A stretch of DNA of 64,000 bases, from contig JAWUZG010000177.1 in the NCBI GenBank assembly GCA_036785705.1, positions 2,356,001 through 2,420,000 of the forward strand, written 5' to 3'. This DNA comes from Acanthornis magna. Its lineage: Eukaryota; Chordata; Aves; Passeriformes; Acanthizidae. The position numbers and the translations under genes are program-made. How positions within the stretch are numbered: the stretch's first letter is position 1; the number at the start of each line of letters is the position of its first letter. Shown piece after piece: positions 10,001-22,000 of this stretch. The notes beneath the pieces are model-generated. The model searched no databases, was not told the origin of the DNA, and saw nothing but the letters and a program-made list of their open reading frames with translations.

Positions 10001-13000
10001 GGAGAGGAAAACATTCCAAATGTGCCACTGCCTGGAGCAGCAGCACAGCCAAGGCAGGAACAAACACTGCCATGGGAAGAGGTGAGACCATCCCAAACAG
10101 GATGGACACGGGAACGGGAACGGGAATGGGAACGGGAATGGGAACGGCTGGGTACAGGGAAAGGTTCTCCTTTCCCCAGAGCGTGCCAGGCACGGGAACA
10201 GCTCCCCAGGGAATGGGTATGGAATCAGAGCTCAGCAATGTCGGAACACACTGGGATCGCTGCGGTGCCCTGGGCAGCTGGACCAATGACCCACTCCTGT
10301 GGGTCCAGCTCAGGACATTCCCTGGCCCTGCTGCGAACCCAGCCAGCCCCAGGACAGATCCCGCTCTGCCCACACCACGATCCAGAGAGGAAAGGCACCT
10401 GGAGCACGGCCTGGATCAGATCCTGTGGATCCAATTCCACACAATCCAAGTGCACTGAATGCTGCAGAAGGAGAGGCTGCTTTCAGCACACCTGAGACTG
10501 CTGTGCCTTTCCTCATCTTCTGCTTCCCACGAAGCCGGAGCCAGGCCATTCCCAGGCACACAGAGCACATTTATCAACATTAAATTGTTCATCAAAATTA
10601 ACTGCATTTATCAGAATTAATGCGTTTATCAAAATTAACTGCATTTGTCAGAATGAGCTGCCTCCAACCAACCAGACCTTGGGATAAGTCCTGCCCCAGT
10701 TCCAGGGAATTCTGCAGTCCCGGTGGTCTCCCAGCCCCTGGGTCCCCAGGAGCTGTTGCTGGCTGAGCACACTCAGGGATGGCTCTGAACTGTCCCCAGC
10801 CATTGCTAAAGGGAAACTCCTGATCCCAAGTCAGGGGCACAAATCCGGGGACTCCAGGAAAAAACAGGAGGAAACACAAAGAAAAAATATGAGGAAAAAC
10901 CTCAATTTAAAACTGGGTAAAATCTTTGCAGATGCAGCAGCTGCCGACTGGGTTGGGAAGCAGCTCCCCCTCAGGGACTGGAGGATGCAAATCCTACAAA
11001 CTGCTGCCCAATCCCAGCGTCTGCTCCAGCCTTTCCTGATGGTTTTATCGTTGATTGGCTTTGATCCCGAGGGGAAAACGAGAACCTGAGTGAGTTAAAC
11101 CTTCCCCCCATGGCTGCCCGAGGATCCCATGGGAGCCTTTGCTCCACTTTTCCGAGCGATCCCACCCAGATCCCTGCCCAGGGCCCAGATCCCAGATCCA
11201 CAAGGACAGAGATGCTCCTGTGACACAAGAGTAGCTCCAAGGAGCCCCAAGCCTTCCTTGGAATAACCCTGTGCTAAATCTGTCCCTCAGCCCCCTGTGC
11301 CAGGCCAGGGTCAGGATCTGCTCCCAGGGGACACCGGGACACGGAGCCCGAGGGAAAGGGACACCGGAACCGCCCGGGGCCACCCCAGCCCACGGAGATC
11401 CCTTCCCACCTGGTGGGAGCTGCCCTGTCCTTGCTGGCCTCCTGTGCCGTGGCCGTGCCCGTGGATTCCGTGCTGGCCTTGGCCTTGTCCCGCTCGTCGT
11501 CGTCGCTGTCGTCGCTCTCCGAGGAGCTGCTGTCCGCGGCCACCAGCGGCGCCTTCCGCGTCCCGCAGGCGTTCCACACGCAGGGAGAGGCAGCGCTGGC
11601 TGCGGGAGGAACAGCCTGCTGGAACCTCGGGAAACGCCCCGGGAACGGCCCCGAGCAAGGAGGGAGGGGACAAGCAGGGCCTGCAGCTCCTGCACATGGT
11701 CATGGGATCAGGGAATGGTTGGGTGGGAAGGGAGCCCACCTCAGAGCCCACCCAGTGCCACCCCTGCCATGGCAGGGACACCTGCCACTGTCCCAGGCTG
11801 CTCCAAGCCCTGTCCAGCCTGGCCTGGAACACTGCCACGGATAGATGAGGTGTCCCTGTGGTACCAACTCCAGCTCTCTGCACCTCCATCCCTTCCCTGC
11901 TGACATTGTCCCCACAAACCCTCGGGATTGCTGCTTTTGCTTCCACTCACTGATCCCGCAAGGAGCCCTCAGAGGTTTTCCCTACGCCAGGCCCCCCGTG
12001 CAGAGTTCCCCGGAGCTGAGCGCACCCCACGTGTGCCATGTGTCACTCACGGTTCTTGTCGTGGCCCTGCGCCGGGGTCCTGTCGGTGCCGCCGCTCTCG
12101 GTGCCCATGGGGGAGCTGCAGCGAGGGCCGGGCTCGGAGCTGGGGAGGGAACAGCCCTGAGCACGGACCGGGATCACCCCAGAGCTTCCCAACGCCCCAG
12201 CAGGAGCAGTCACCAGGCCTTGCTCTTCCTCCCCATCAATATTCTGGATTTCTATATCCTTATTTGCCCATTTTATACCCCAGTGAGGACACAGAGAATG
12301 GGCTGTGTCCCAAGGCAGGAACGTCAGCCCCAGCTGGGAGCACTGGGAAGCACCAAGGAGCCCTGACCCAGATCATCAGACCCTGGATTAAAAACGCTCC
12401 CAGACATTAATAAAACAAAGGGAAGCAACGGGAAGGGGAAGAAGCAAGGATCACACCCATGCACTCCATCAAGACATATCCCAAACATCCCCCCGCTCCA
12501 AGGTCCAAGGACCCGGAATTCCGGGGCTCTTACCAGCAGAAGGGCTGGAAGTCTGTGAACTTGGCCCAGCCCTTCTCCTCGGGGGCGCTGCTCTGCGGGG
12601 CGGCCGAGTCCCACACGCTGGATCCCACGTCCATGGCCACGGGGGGCGTGGGGCTCACGGGCTCGAACACAGCCGTCCAGCCGGCCCCTGGGGACAGGGA
12701 CAGCCTGGGTGCCAGCCCAGCGCAGGGACAGCCCAGGGACAGAGCATCACCATCCCAGGGCGCCCCTTCCACGCCCGCCCGTGTCCCTGCGGCGCCAGAG
12801 GCACCAGGGGAGCTCTGCCATTCCCATTTCCCCGGCCAGGAGGAAGCAGGACTCTCCACGGGAAGCTGTGCCCGCAGAGCCCAGGGATGCACTCCTGGCC
12901 ATCCGTACCTTGGGAGGAGTCCGAGTCCTTCTGCTCGGGGGTGCTGCCCTTGTTTGGGGAGGGGGGCGGCCGCTGCTCCTCCTCCTCCTCCGAGTCCACG

Positions 13001-16000
13001 CTGCCGTCGTGGTCCCCGTTCTCCAGGTCACTCTTGGGGCTCTCTGACGTCTGCGATGCTCCAAACCTGGACCATGGAACTGGGGATGAGCCCCTGCATC
13101 CATCCCTCAGCTCCCCCTCCCTGTCCCTGGGAAAGCACAGCCCAGAGCCTTTTCCAGGGTTACTTCCCCCAAAATATTTCCCCAAATTGCTCAGGGCAAT
13201 CATGGGCGCTCGGAGAGCTTCCTTCACTCTCATCCCGAGGGCTTTGGTGTCAGAATTCCCTGGAGGTGCAGGGCAGATGCAGGGCTGGGGGCACCACTCA
13301 AACCAGTGCCAGTGAGGGGATGGACACTGGTGTGGAGCCCTCCCCATGCCCGGGCAGCGCCTGAGGCTGCTGATGCTTGGCAAGGAAACGCTGAGGTCTT
13401 GGATGTTTTCCCTGTTGCCTTTGATCACACTTCGGATTTGGAATTACAGAAATAACTTTATTTAATAAGTGGCTCTGTTAAAGGGATGAAAAATTATTTC
13501 AAAGCCCGAGATGCCCCAGGGAGGCCTCTTGTTCTCACTTTTCTGATTTGAACATTCTGAAAAAGAATGTTCTGCCCACTCCCCTCAGTCTCTCCTCCTC
13601 CTCCTCCTCCTCTCCAAAGATGAGGAAAGGAGCAAATTCCCAGTGTTGCACACTGAGGGTGGGGGTTTTTAATGCGTTTAATGAAGACTCATTAATTAGG
13701 TGTTCCCACTGTCAGTGAACTCCCTCAAAGTGGATCTGTCTCCAGTTCCAGAGAAGCCCCAGCACAAGTGGCAGGGAAAGCGCTTGGGTTATGTCAGACA
13801 AAACCTCACACAAAACCCAAGAACTCCTCCTGGCCTGGGCTGGAATGTGCAGATTCCCAGCACCAGGGGAAAATCAGGGCTCTGTTGTCACCTTACCGTG
13901 TCCTGGACTTGACCTGCGCTGTGTAGGAGATATCCTTGTCCTCCCAGATGTCCTCCTCCTCCTCGTTGTCGTCGAACTGCTGGATGCGCTCGTTGCAGCA
14001 GGCCTCGAACAGGGAGGCGTTGGGCTGAGGGATCAAAGGGAATCACATTCCAGAGGCTCTCCAGAGACAGTTCTAACCCCAAATCTCAGTACAGCCCAAG
14101 CCCAGCATTGCTCAGATCTGGGATCACCTGGGATCACCACAGTGCAGCTGCTGCTCTGCTTTGGGGCAATAAACCAGGAAAGGCCAGGAAGAGCCCGGCA
14201 ACATTTGGATCCATAAGGATTCCAGATCTCCCTATGCTTCCCTAATCTGTGTCTGGAAAGATGATCAAAAGTTGGGAGAGCTGGGAATGGTCCCCTGGAG
14301 AAGGGAAGGACACAGGGAGAGCTGCGAGCCCCTGGCAGGGCCTGAAGGGCTCCAGGAGAGCTGCAGAGGGACTGGGGACAAGGGCTGCAGGGACAGCACA
14401 CAGGGAATGGCTTGGCAGTGCCAGAGGGCAGGGCCAGATGGGATCTTGGGAATTGGGAATTGCTGCCGGGGAGGGTGGGGAGGGGCTGGGCTGGAATTGC
14501 CAGAGCAGCTGTGGCTGCCCCTGGATCCCTGCAGTGTCCCCGGCCAGGCTGGACAGGGCTTGGAGCAGCCTGGGACAGTGGCAGCTGTCCCTGCCATGGC
14601 AGGGTGGCACTGGGTGGGCTTTAGGTCCGTTCCCACCCAACCATCCCATGATTCCATGATCCCAAGAACACCAGACTGGCCCTGCAGGGAAGGAGAAGGA
14701 TTTCCTCAGAGCCAGGGGCTCCTGAGGAAACATTTCCTAGGCAGAGCCCCTGAGGGGCTGAGCAGCGCTCGCAGCTCTCTCAGGGCGTGGCCACCAGGCC
14801 CCTCTGCACTGCCCAAAGACCCCAAAGCTTTGCTCTCCCAGCATCCACGCAGGACCGTCCCAGCTCCCCACTCACGCTGTCGTCGTCGGCGTCGATGTTG
14901 AAGTTGATCTCGGCGATGCGGTCGAAGGGAGCGCTGCCGGGGAGGGAAGAGCCTCAGGGACGGCTCGGGGATCCCAGGGAGCTTCCCCAGGGGAGAGCAG
15001 CAGCCAGGCCAGAGCCCCCCGGGCTGGGATCCCTGCACAGCCCCTCCTGCAGCCCTGCCGAGCTGTCCCCTGTGCTGTCCCCTCGCCGAGGGAAGGGTTA
15101 CCCCAGCCCCAAACACCCCCTGCCCATGGCAGGGCTGCACTGGAGGGCCTTCCTTGGGGACAGCAGGGGGGTCGGGCTGTGCTCCCAGGGGACAGGGACA
15201 GGAGGAGAGGGAACGGCCTCAGGCTGGGCCAGGGGAGGGGCAGGGTGGACAGCAGCAGGAATTTCTCCATGGAAAAAGGGTGCTCAGGGATTGGAACTGC
15301 CCAGGGAGGTTTGGAGTTTGGAGGTTTGGAGTGCCCATCCCTGCAGGTGTCCAGGGAATTCCTGGAGGTGGCACTCAGAGCTCTGGGCTGGGGACAAGGT
15401 GGGGATCGGGCACAGCTTGGCCTCCATGGGCTGGGAGGGCTTTTCCAGCCCCGGGGATCCTGGGATCCTCTGAAGCAGCGCAGGAGCAGCTCAGAGCCCG
15501 AGGTGTGGCTGTGCTGGGAATACCCCAGGGTGACCCAATTCCTGCTCCGGAGCTGCAGGAGCCGCGGTGAGAACGGCAGAGGGTGCTGCAGGCCCAGAAA
15601 TTCCCAATTCCCAGAGTTTGGATCCAGGAAGAGCTCGCTGCCCCTATTTATGGATCCGTAGCTTTTCCAGTGGTATTTTCTTTGGAAGACTGCTCAGCTC
15701 AACACTCCTGCAATCCCAGGGACACAGACACAGTATTGACCCTCCTTAAATATTCCAATTCACTTCAATCCCAATGCCCAACAGCTGGACACAGCTGGCA
15801 GGCAGCACCACTCCTAGAATACTCCAGGTTTTGTAGGATATTCTCCTTTTCCAACCACAAATCCAGCCACAACATGCCAGGCACAGACTTTCTCCAGCTT
15901 CCTGTTCATTTTACACCAGGCACGAGGCTCCTTGAGCAGCTCCTCAGGGATTTAACTCCTCCCTCCCCTCTCACTCATGAAGCCACTTCTACCAGCAGGG

Positions 16001-19000
16001 AAAAGTCTGTTTTAGTTTTTTTTTGGTTCATGTGGGTTTTTTGTTTGTTTCATTGTGGTTTTGTTTGGTTGGTTTTTGTTTGGTTTTTTGTGGTTTTGGT
16101 TTGGTTTATGTTTTTTTTATTATGTTTAGAACTAAATATTTCTGTTCAATTAAATTCTGGTTTTAATCTGGAACTTTTTTGCCTTATCAAGGTTCTGACA
16201 TGACCAAGGCCCAGGAAAAACCCTGGGTGGGAAGGGCAGAGGCGCTGCCTTGGATCCCAAGGAATTCCTGGGATGGAGTCCTGGGATCCCCTGGAGCACC
16301 GCTGTGTCCATAACTAAATGGTCCCCAGTTCAGGACTGCTATGGCTGCTGGGACAATCCCAGTGCCAGGTACATTTCTAAGGAGAGAGGATGAGCTGCAG
16401 CTTTAACGGGATTAAAGGAATTCTCTAAAAGCAGCAAATTCCGAGCTCTGGATTCAGCGAGTTGTGTAACGCTAAATCCCTTCCCTGCCTCCCTGAACTG
16501 CCGCTGCTCCTGATGATCCCTGTTCCCTTCCTCAGAGGGGGAAAATGGCTGCGTTTTTCCATGGATTCCATCAGAGCACTGTCCCTTCGCTCCTCATTTC
16601 AGTAAGGACTGAATTCCTCGGAAAAGATCTCTTTAATTGCCCAGAGTTTTTTCTCATACTTTGCTTTTAAACTCATTCTACACCAGGGCTGGAAAACAAT
16701 TGCCTGTTTTATTTCAAATATCCCTCCTTCAAGTGAAGGAATGCTTTTCCTTCCTTCTCCACCAGGCTGTGGAGATCAGGGCTGGGTTTGTCCAACCTAA
16801 GGAGGGATAACGAGGCTCCTTTATAAATCTGAACTAGAGGGAAGATGGGATGCAGAGAGGCTTTAATGCCAAATGCCCCCAGACTCATTGATGCTGTCCC
16901 CAAACACCCCAAACTCCCTTGATGTTGTCCCCAAATACCCCAAACTCCCTTAATGTTGTCCCCAAATCCCCCAGACTCATTGATGTTGTCCCCAAACACC
17001 CCAAACTCCCTTCATGTTGTCCCCAAATCCCCAGACTCATTGATGCTGCCCCCAAATGCCCCCGGACTCACTGATGTCCCCAAACATCCCCAGACTCACC
17101 GATGTCCCCAAATCCCCCAAACTCCCTTGATACTGTCCCCAAATCCCCCAGATTCATTGATGCTGTCCCCAAATCCCCCAGACTCACTTGATGTTGTCAT
17201 CCTGGTCTGCGAACTCCTCGTCGTTGAAGCCGAACTGATCCACGAAATTGGCCGTCATCTGCTGGATCTGGTACTCGGAGAAGGCCTGGGAAGGGATCCC
17301 GAGAAATGCACCATTAGGGTGTCCAGAGACATCCCAGAGACATTCCTGGAGCTGAATGGAAATGGCTCCTCCAGGAAAGCACTGAAATCCCAGGACAGTC
17401 CGGGAAACGCTCAGCTCTGACCCCTGCCCAAGGCAGGGTCACACAGAGCTCGGGGGTCCTGCTCCAGGTGGATCCCAGACCACGGCACTGCTCTGGGGAA
17501 GCCCAGAGGAGCCGAGCACACGGACAGGGTGTTCAGCAGAGCTCAGGGAGCTGCTCCACACCAGGATGGGTCACAGGAAATCAGAGCCATGAATTTCCCG
17601 GGAATAATGGAGATGCTCCCAACTCACCTGCTGGAGAGTGAGCTCGTTGGGAAAAGCACTTTCAATGTCCTCATCCTCGCTGGAGGAGTGCAGGTGGTGG
17701 GTGCTCACCTGGGAAGGCACAAACCAGACAGGATCAAGAGAAAGTTGGAAAAGCTCCAAGGTTTCAGTTCCACCAAATCCCAAACTCCTGCCAAAGCAGG
17801 AACTGCCCCAAGGAATCCCAGGGACCAGCTCAGCACCAGGGATCAGCTCTGCTGAAGGACTATTACAGAATGTGCTTATGGAAATGCTTTCTGTTCTGCC
17901 TTGGGAGTGTTCTTAGCAAAACCAGGAAAATGAGAAAAAGCAGGAATATTCCTTTTTTCCATCAAGGGAAGCCCAGGAGCTTGGAGTGACCAACTCACCA
18001 AATCCACCGTGTTCCTCCGGTTCGTCTCCGTCAGCGTCTCCTCCACGAAACTCTCCCACCTCCCCCTGCAGTCCTCAGGCAGCTCTGGAACGAGAGCATC
18101 ACACAAGCCTTGGGATTGGGGTGTTCCAAGCAATGTGAACTCCTCCTGGAGTCACCTGGGCTGTCACGCAGCTCTGCACCCTGCTGGGAACAGCCCCGAA
18201 CGGGGCTCCAGCTGGGCTCTGCTCTGCCCAGCCATCCCTCCTGTCCCTGCAGGGCTCGAGGGAACACCTGGGGGCCCAGAGGGAGAAAAACCCTAGGGTT
18301 GAGGAAAGGACAGTTCAATAAATGGGGAAAAGAGCAAAAGATTGTGCCCCCAGATTGTCACTGCCTGGCTGTGTCCCCTCCCAGCCCAGCAGTGGCTGAA
18401 CAACAGGGAAGGAAAATGTGGAAAATGGAGAATCTTCCTTCCTCCCACCCAAACACATGAGACAGAACCAGTGATGATCTCCAAGTGGATCCAGTGAGGG
18501 CAGGATGGACACAGCCTGGCAGTGGAACATCTCTGATGAGCAGATCTGGGGCCTCGGGGGACATTGAACCTTGTGGCACTCTTTCCTCAGAGGTGTCATG
18601 GATTCATGGAATGGTCTGGGTGGGAAATCCCCTCCAGTGCCACCCCTGCCATGGCAGGGACAGCTCCCACTGTCCCAGGCTGCTCCAAGCCCCAGTGTCC
18701 AGCCTGGCCTGGGACACTGCAGGGATCCAGGGGCAGCCACAGCTGCTCTGGCAATTCCAGCCCAGCCCCTCCCCACCGTCCCAGCCAGGGATTCCCAATT
18801 CCCAAGATCCCATGTAAAATTCCCATTTTTCAGCTTAGAGCCATGCGGTGTCCTGGCTCTCCAGGCCCAGCGGATAAGGAGCAGGGAGGCACAGACACCG
18901 CTCAGGAACGCTGCACACCAGCGGTGTCAGTGCGGACGGAAAGCCAGAGAGGAAGAACCCCTTTGGCACAGAAACACAAAACCCTTCAGCCTCGGGCTCT

Positions 19001-22000
19001 GAAACCAAACCTTCCCCAATCATAACTTCATTGTGTGAGAACCAAGAGCAGCCAAATTGGCTATCACTGTACTGTAAATTATGGGATATTGGGGTATTTC
19101 ACCAGGAGTCCTTTACACCGGGAAAGGACCTTGAGGAAATACCTGCAGTGAGTCTTTCCAAGAGCTCCCAAGGGTTACTTTTCCCTGGAGGGCAGCAAGG
19201 GGGAGCAGGAGAAGGAGAAGGAGGAGGATGAGGAGCAGGAGGTACCTTTGATGAAGTCGCTGATCTGGGCCTGCATGGGCCCCTTCTCCATGTTGTGCAC
19301 CACGGCGTTGGCGATGCGCGTCAGGTGGCCCATGTTCCCCCTCCTCCTGCCGCCCTCTGCCCTGGAACAGAGAGCAGCGCTACCATGGAGCTGCCACGAG
19401 ACCGAGACCGGCAACGGCACGGCATTCCTGCCCCGATGGGCACGGCATTCCAGTGCCACATGGGCACGGCATTCCTGCCCCAATGGGCACGGCATTCCAG
19501 TGCCACACGGGCACGGCATTACAGTGCCACATGGGCACGGCATTCCTGCCCTGATGGGCACGGCATTCCAGTGCCACATGGGCATGGCATTCCAGTGCCA
19601 CATGGGCACGGCATTCCAGTGCCACATGGGCACGGCATTCCAGTGCCACATGGGCACGGCATTCCTGCCCCAATGGGCACGGCATTCCTGCCCCAATGGG
19701 CACAGCATTACAGTGCCACACGGGCACGGCATTCCTGCCCCGATACATGGGCACGGCATTCCTGCCCCAATGGGCACAGCATTCCTGCCCCAATGGGCAC
19801 AGCATTACAGTGCCACACAGGCACGGCATTCCTGCCCCAATGGGCACGGCATTCCAGTGCCACATGGGCACGGCATTACAGTGCCACACGGGCACGGCAT
19901 TACAGTGCCACACGGGCACGGCATTACAGTGCCACATGGGCACGGCATTCCTGCCCCGATGGGCACGGCATTCCTGCCCCAATGGGCACGGCATTCCAGT
20001 GCCACATGGGCACGGCATTCCTGCCCCAATGGGCATGGCATTACAGTGCCACACGGGCACGGCATTCCAGTGCCACATGGGCACGGCATTACAGTGCCAC
20101 ATGGGCACGGCATTACAGTGCCACATGGGCACGGCATTCCTGCCCCAATGGGCACAGCATTCCTGCCCCAATGGGCACGGCATTCCAGCCCCAGTGGGCA
20201 TGGAATTCCTGCCCCAATGGCCATGGCACTCCTGCCCCAATGGCCAGAGCAGCCCTGCCGCAATGACCATGGCATTCCTGCCCCAATGGCCATGGCATTC
20301 CAGCCCCACATGGCCACAACATTCCTGCCCCAATAGGCACGGCACTCCTGCCCCAATGGCCATGGCATTCTAGCCCCACATGGCCACAACATTCCAGCCC
20401 CACATGGCCACAACATTCCTGCCCCAATGGGCACGGCACTCCTGTGCCAATGGCCATGGCATTCTAGCCCCACATGGCCACAACATTCCAGCCCCACATG
20501 GCCACAACATTCCAGCCCCACATGGCCATGGCACTCCTGCCCCAATGGGCACGGCACTCCTGTGCCAATGGCCATGGCACTCCTGCCCCAATGGCCATGG
20601 AATTCCTGCACCAATGGCCATGGCATTCCTGCCCCAATGGGCACGGCACTCCTGCCCCAATGGCCATGGCATTCCAGCTCCACCCATCCCAGAGCTCCCC
20701 CCGCAGAGTCCCAGCAGGGATCAGCCCTACTCAGGCAGGACTGGATGAGCTCAGCCCAGCACAGGGACCTTCCCTCATTTTGCCATGTTTTGGGATCCCT
20801 CATCCCACTCAGGGAACACGGGAGGAGCTCCAAACAAGGAGCTAAACATGGGAAATTGGTTGCAAGGATAAATAATCTGATTGTTATTCCCAGGGAAGAA
20901 AACTGCCAGAGTTAAGGACCTACAGCACTGCTGCTGACAGAGCTCCAGGGTGGGACTGGGACTGCAGCAGACTGAATCCAGAACAAAAGACATTCCCATC
21001 CAACCATGGGATTCCCCCTTGGGATAAAACCAAATCCCAGCTCGGAGCACAAGCAGCCCCAGAGTCTCTTCTCGGGCTCCTCACTGCTCTCCTTCCTGCA
21101 GAGTGAAGCAGGGAGCTAAAAACAGATCATGGGATCATGGAAGGGTTTGGGTTGGAGGGACCCCAAAGCCCATCCAGTGCCACCCCTGCTGTGGCAGGGA
21201 CACCTCCCACTGTCCCAGGCTGCTCCGAGCCCCAGTGTCCAGCCTGGCCTGGGACACTGCTGGTGTCCATCTGCCCACGGAGAGCAGCCAAGAACCTTCC
21301 TGGAAACTCAGCCTTCCCAAAGCCCCATCTGAGGCTCCTCTGCTCAAATCCCCGTTTTTCCCTTGCCGTTCAGACTCTTTCCAGTGCGGTGCTGACAGGA
21401 ACTCCTTGGCAGGGAGCAGGGATGAGCTCTGGCTCCTTTCTGCTTTCATCAGGAAAAATCCCAAGCAGCACTCAGGGATATTTTTGGTCCTACAGAACTG
21501 GGCAAGGAAATTCCCAGCAAAATTCCTTATGCAGACAAGGGGTTGTAAAAAGGACCAAAAAACCCCAAAACCAAACCAAACCAACAAAAAAAATGTTATC
21601 CAAACCCCAACCCACCAATTATGGCCTAAACAATTCCAGTGGGGCTCCAAAGCCCTTGGAAGACAGCAGGAGCTCAAAATAGAGAGGAAGGACCAAACAC
21701 TGAGCTGGACACGGAAACTGAGGCCTCCAGAATATTTTCACTTTAATGTTCTAGGTTTTTAAAAATATTTAGCTCTTATCAGCCAAATCAGCACAAAATC
21801 CAAGAGGTTTATGATGCTAAAATACGAAATCCAGGGCACAAATGCTTGGCCACCCCAGCTTCCAATAGTTTTCCACTCCAGGGAGAACAAAATTGTGCAT
21901 TTAAAAGAACAACAACAAAAAAAACCCAACGTCCCACCCCCGAAAAACCAGAAAAAAAAACAAAAAGAAAACCAACCAACCAAAAAAAAAACCACCACAA

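Larger units (their letters stand above)
8033..11409 (-). other. PPP6R2: intron 21 of PPP6R2
   Basis: A 3.4-kb intron without CR1, apart from small local repeats listed separately (9443-9591, 10106-10147, 10566-10652). No further exon is needed, because coding exons 20 and 21 join in phase. Confidence 0.8.

Noticed and set aside
19248..20833. Open frames of 320-360 codons on both strands ([12 protein letters not shown] repeats)
   Set aside because: Translations of the 23/24-bp intron-10 minisatellite, overlapping real coding exon 11 on the other strand.
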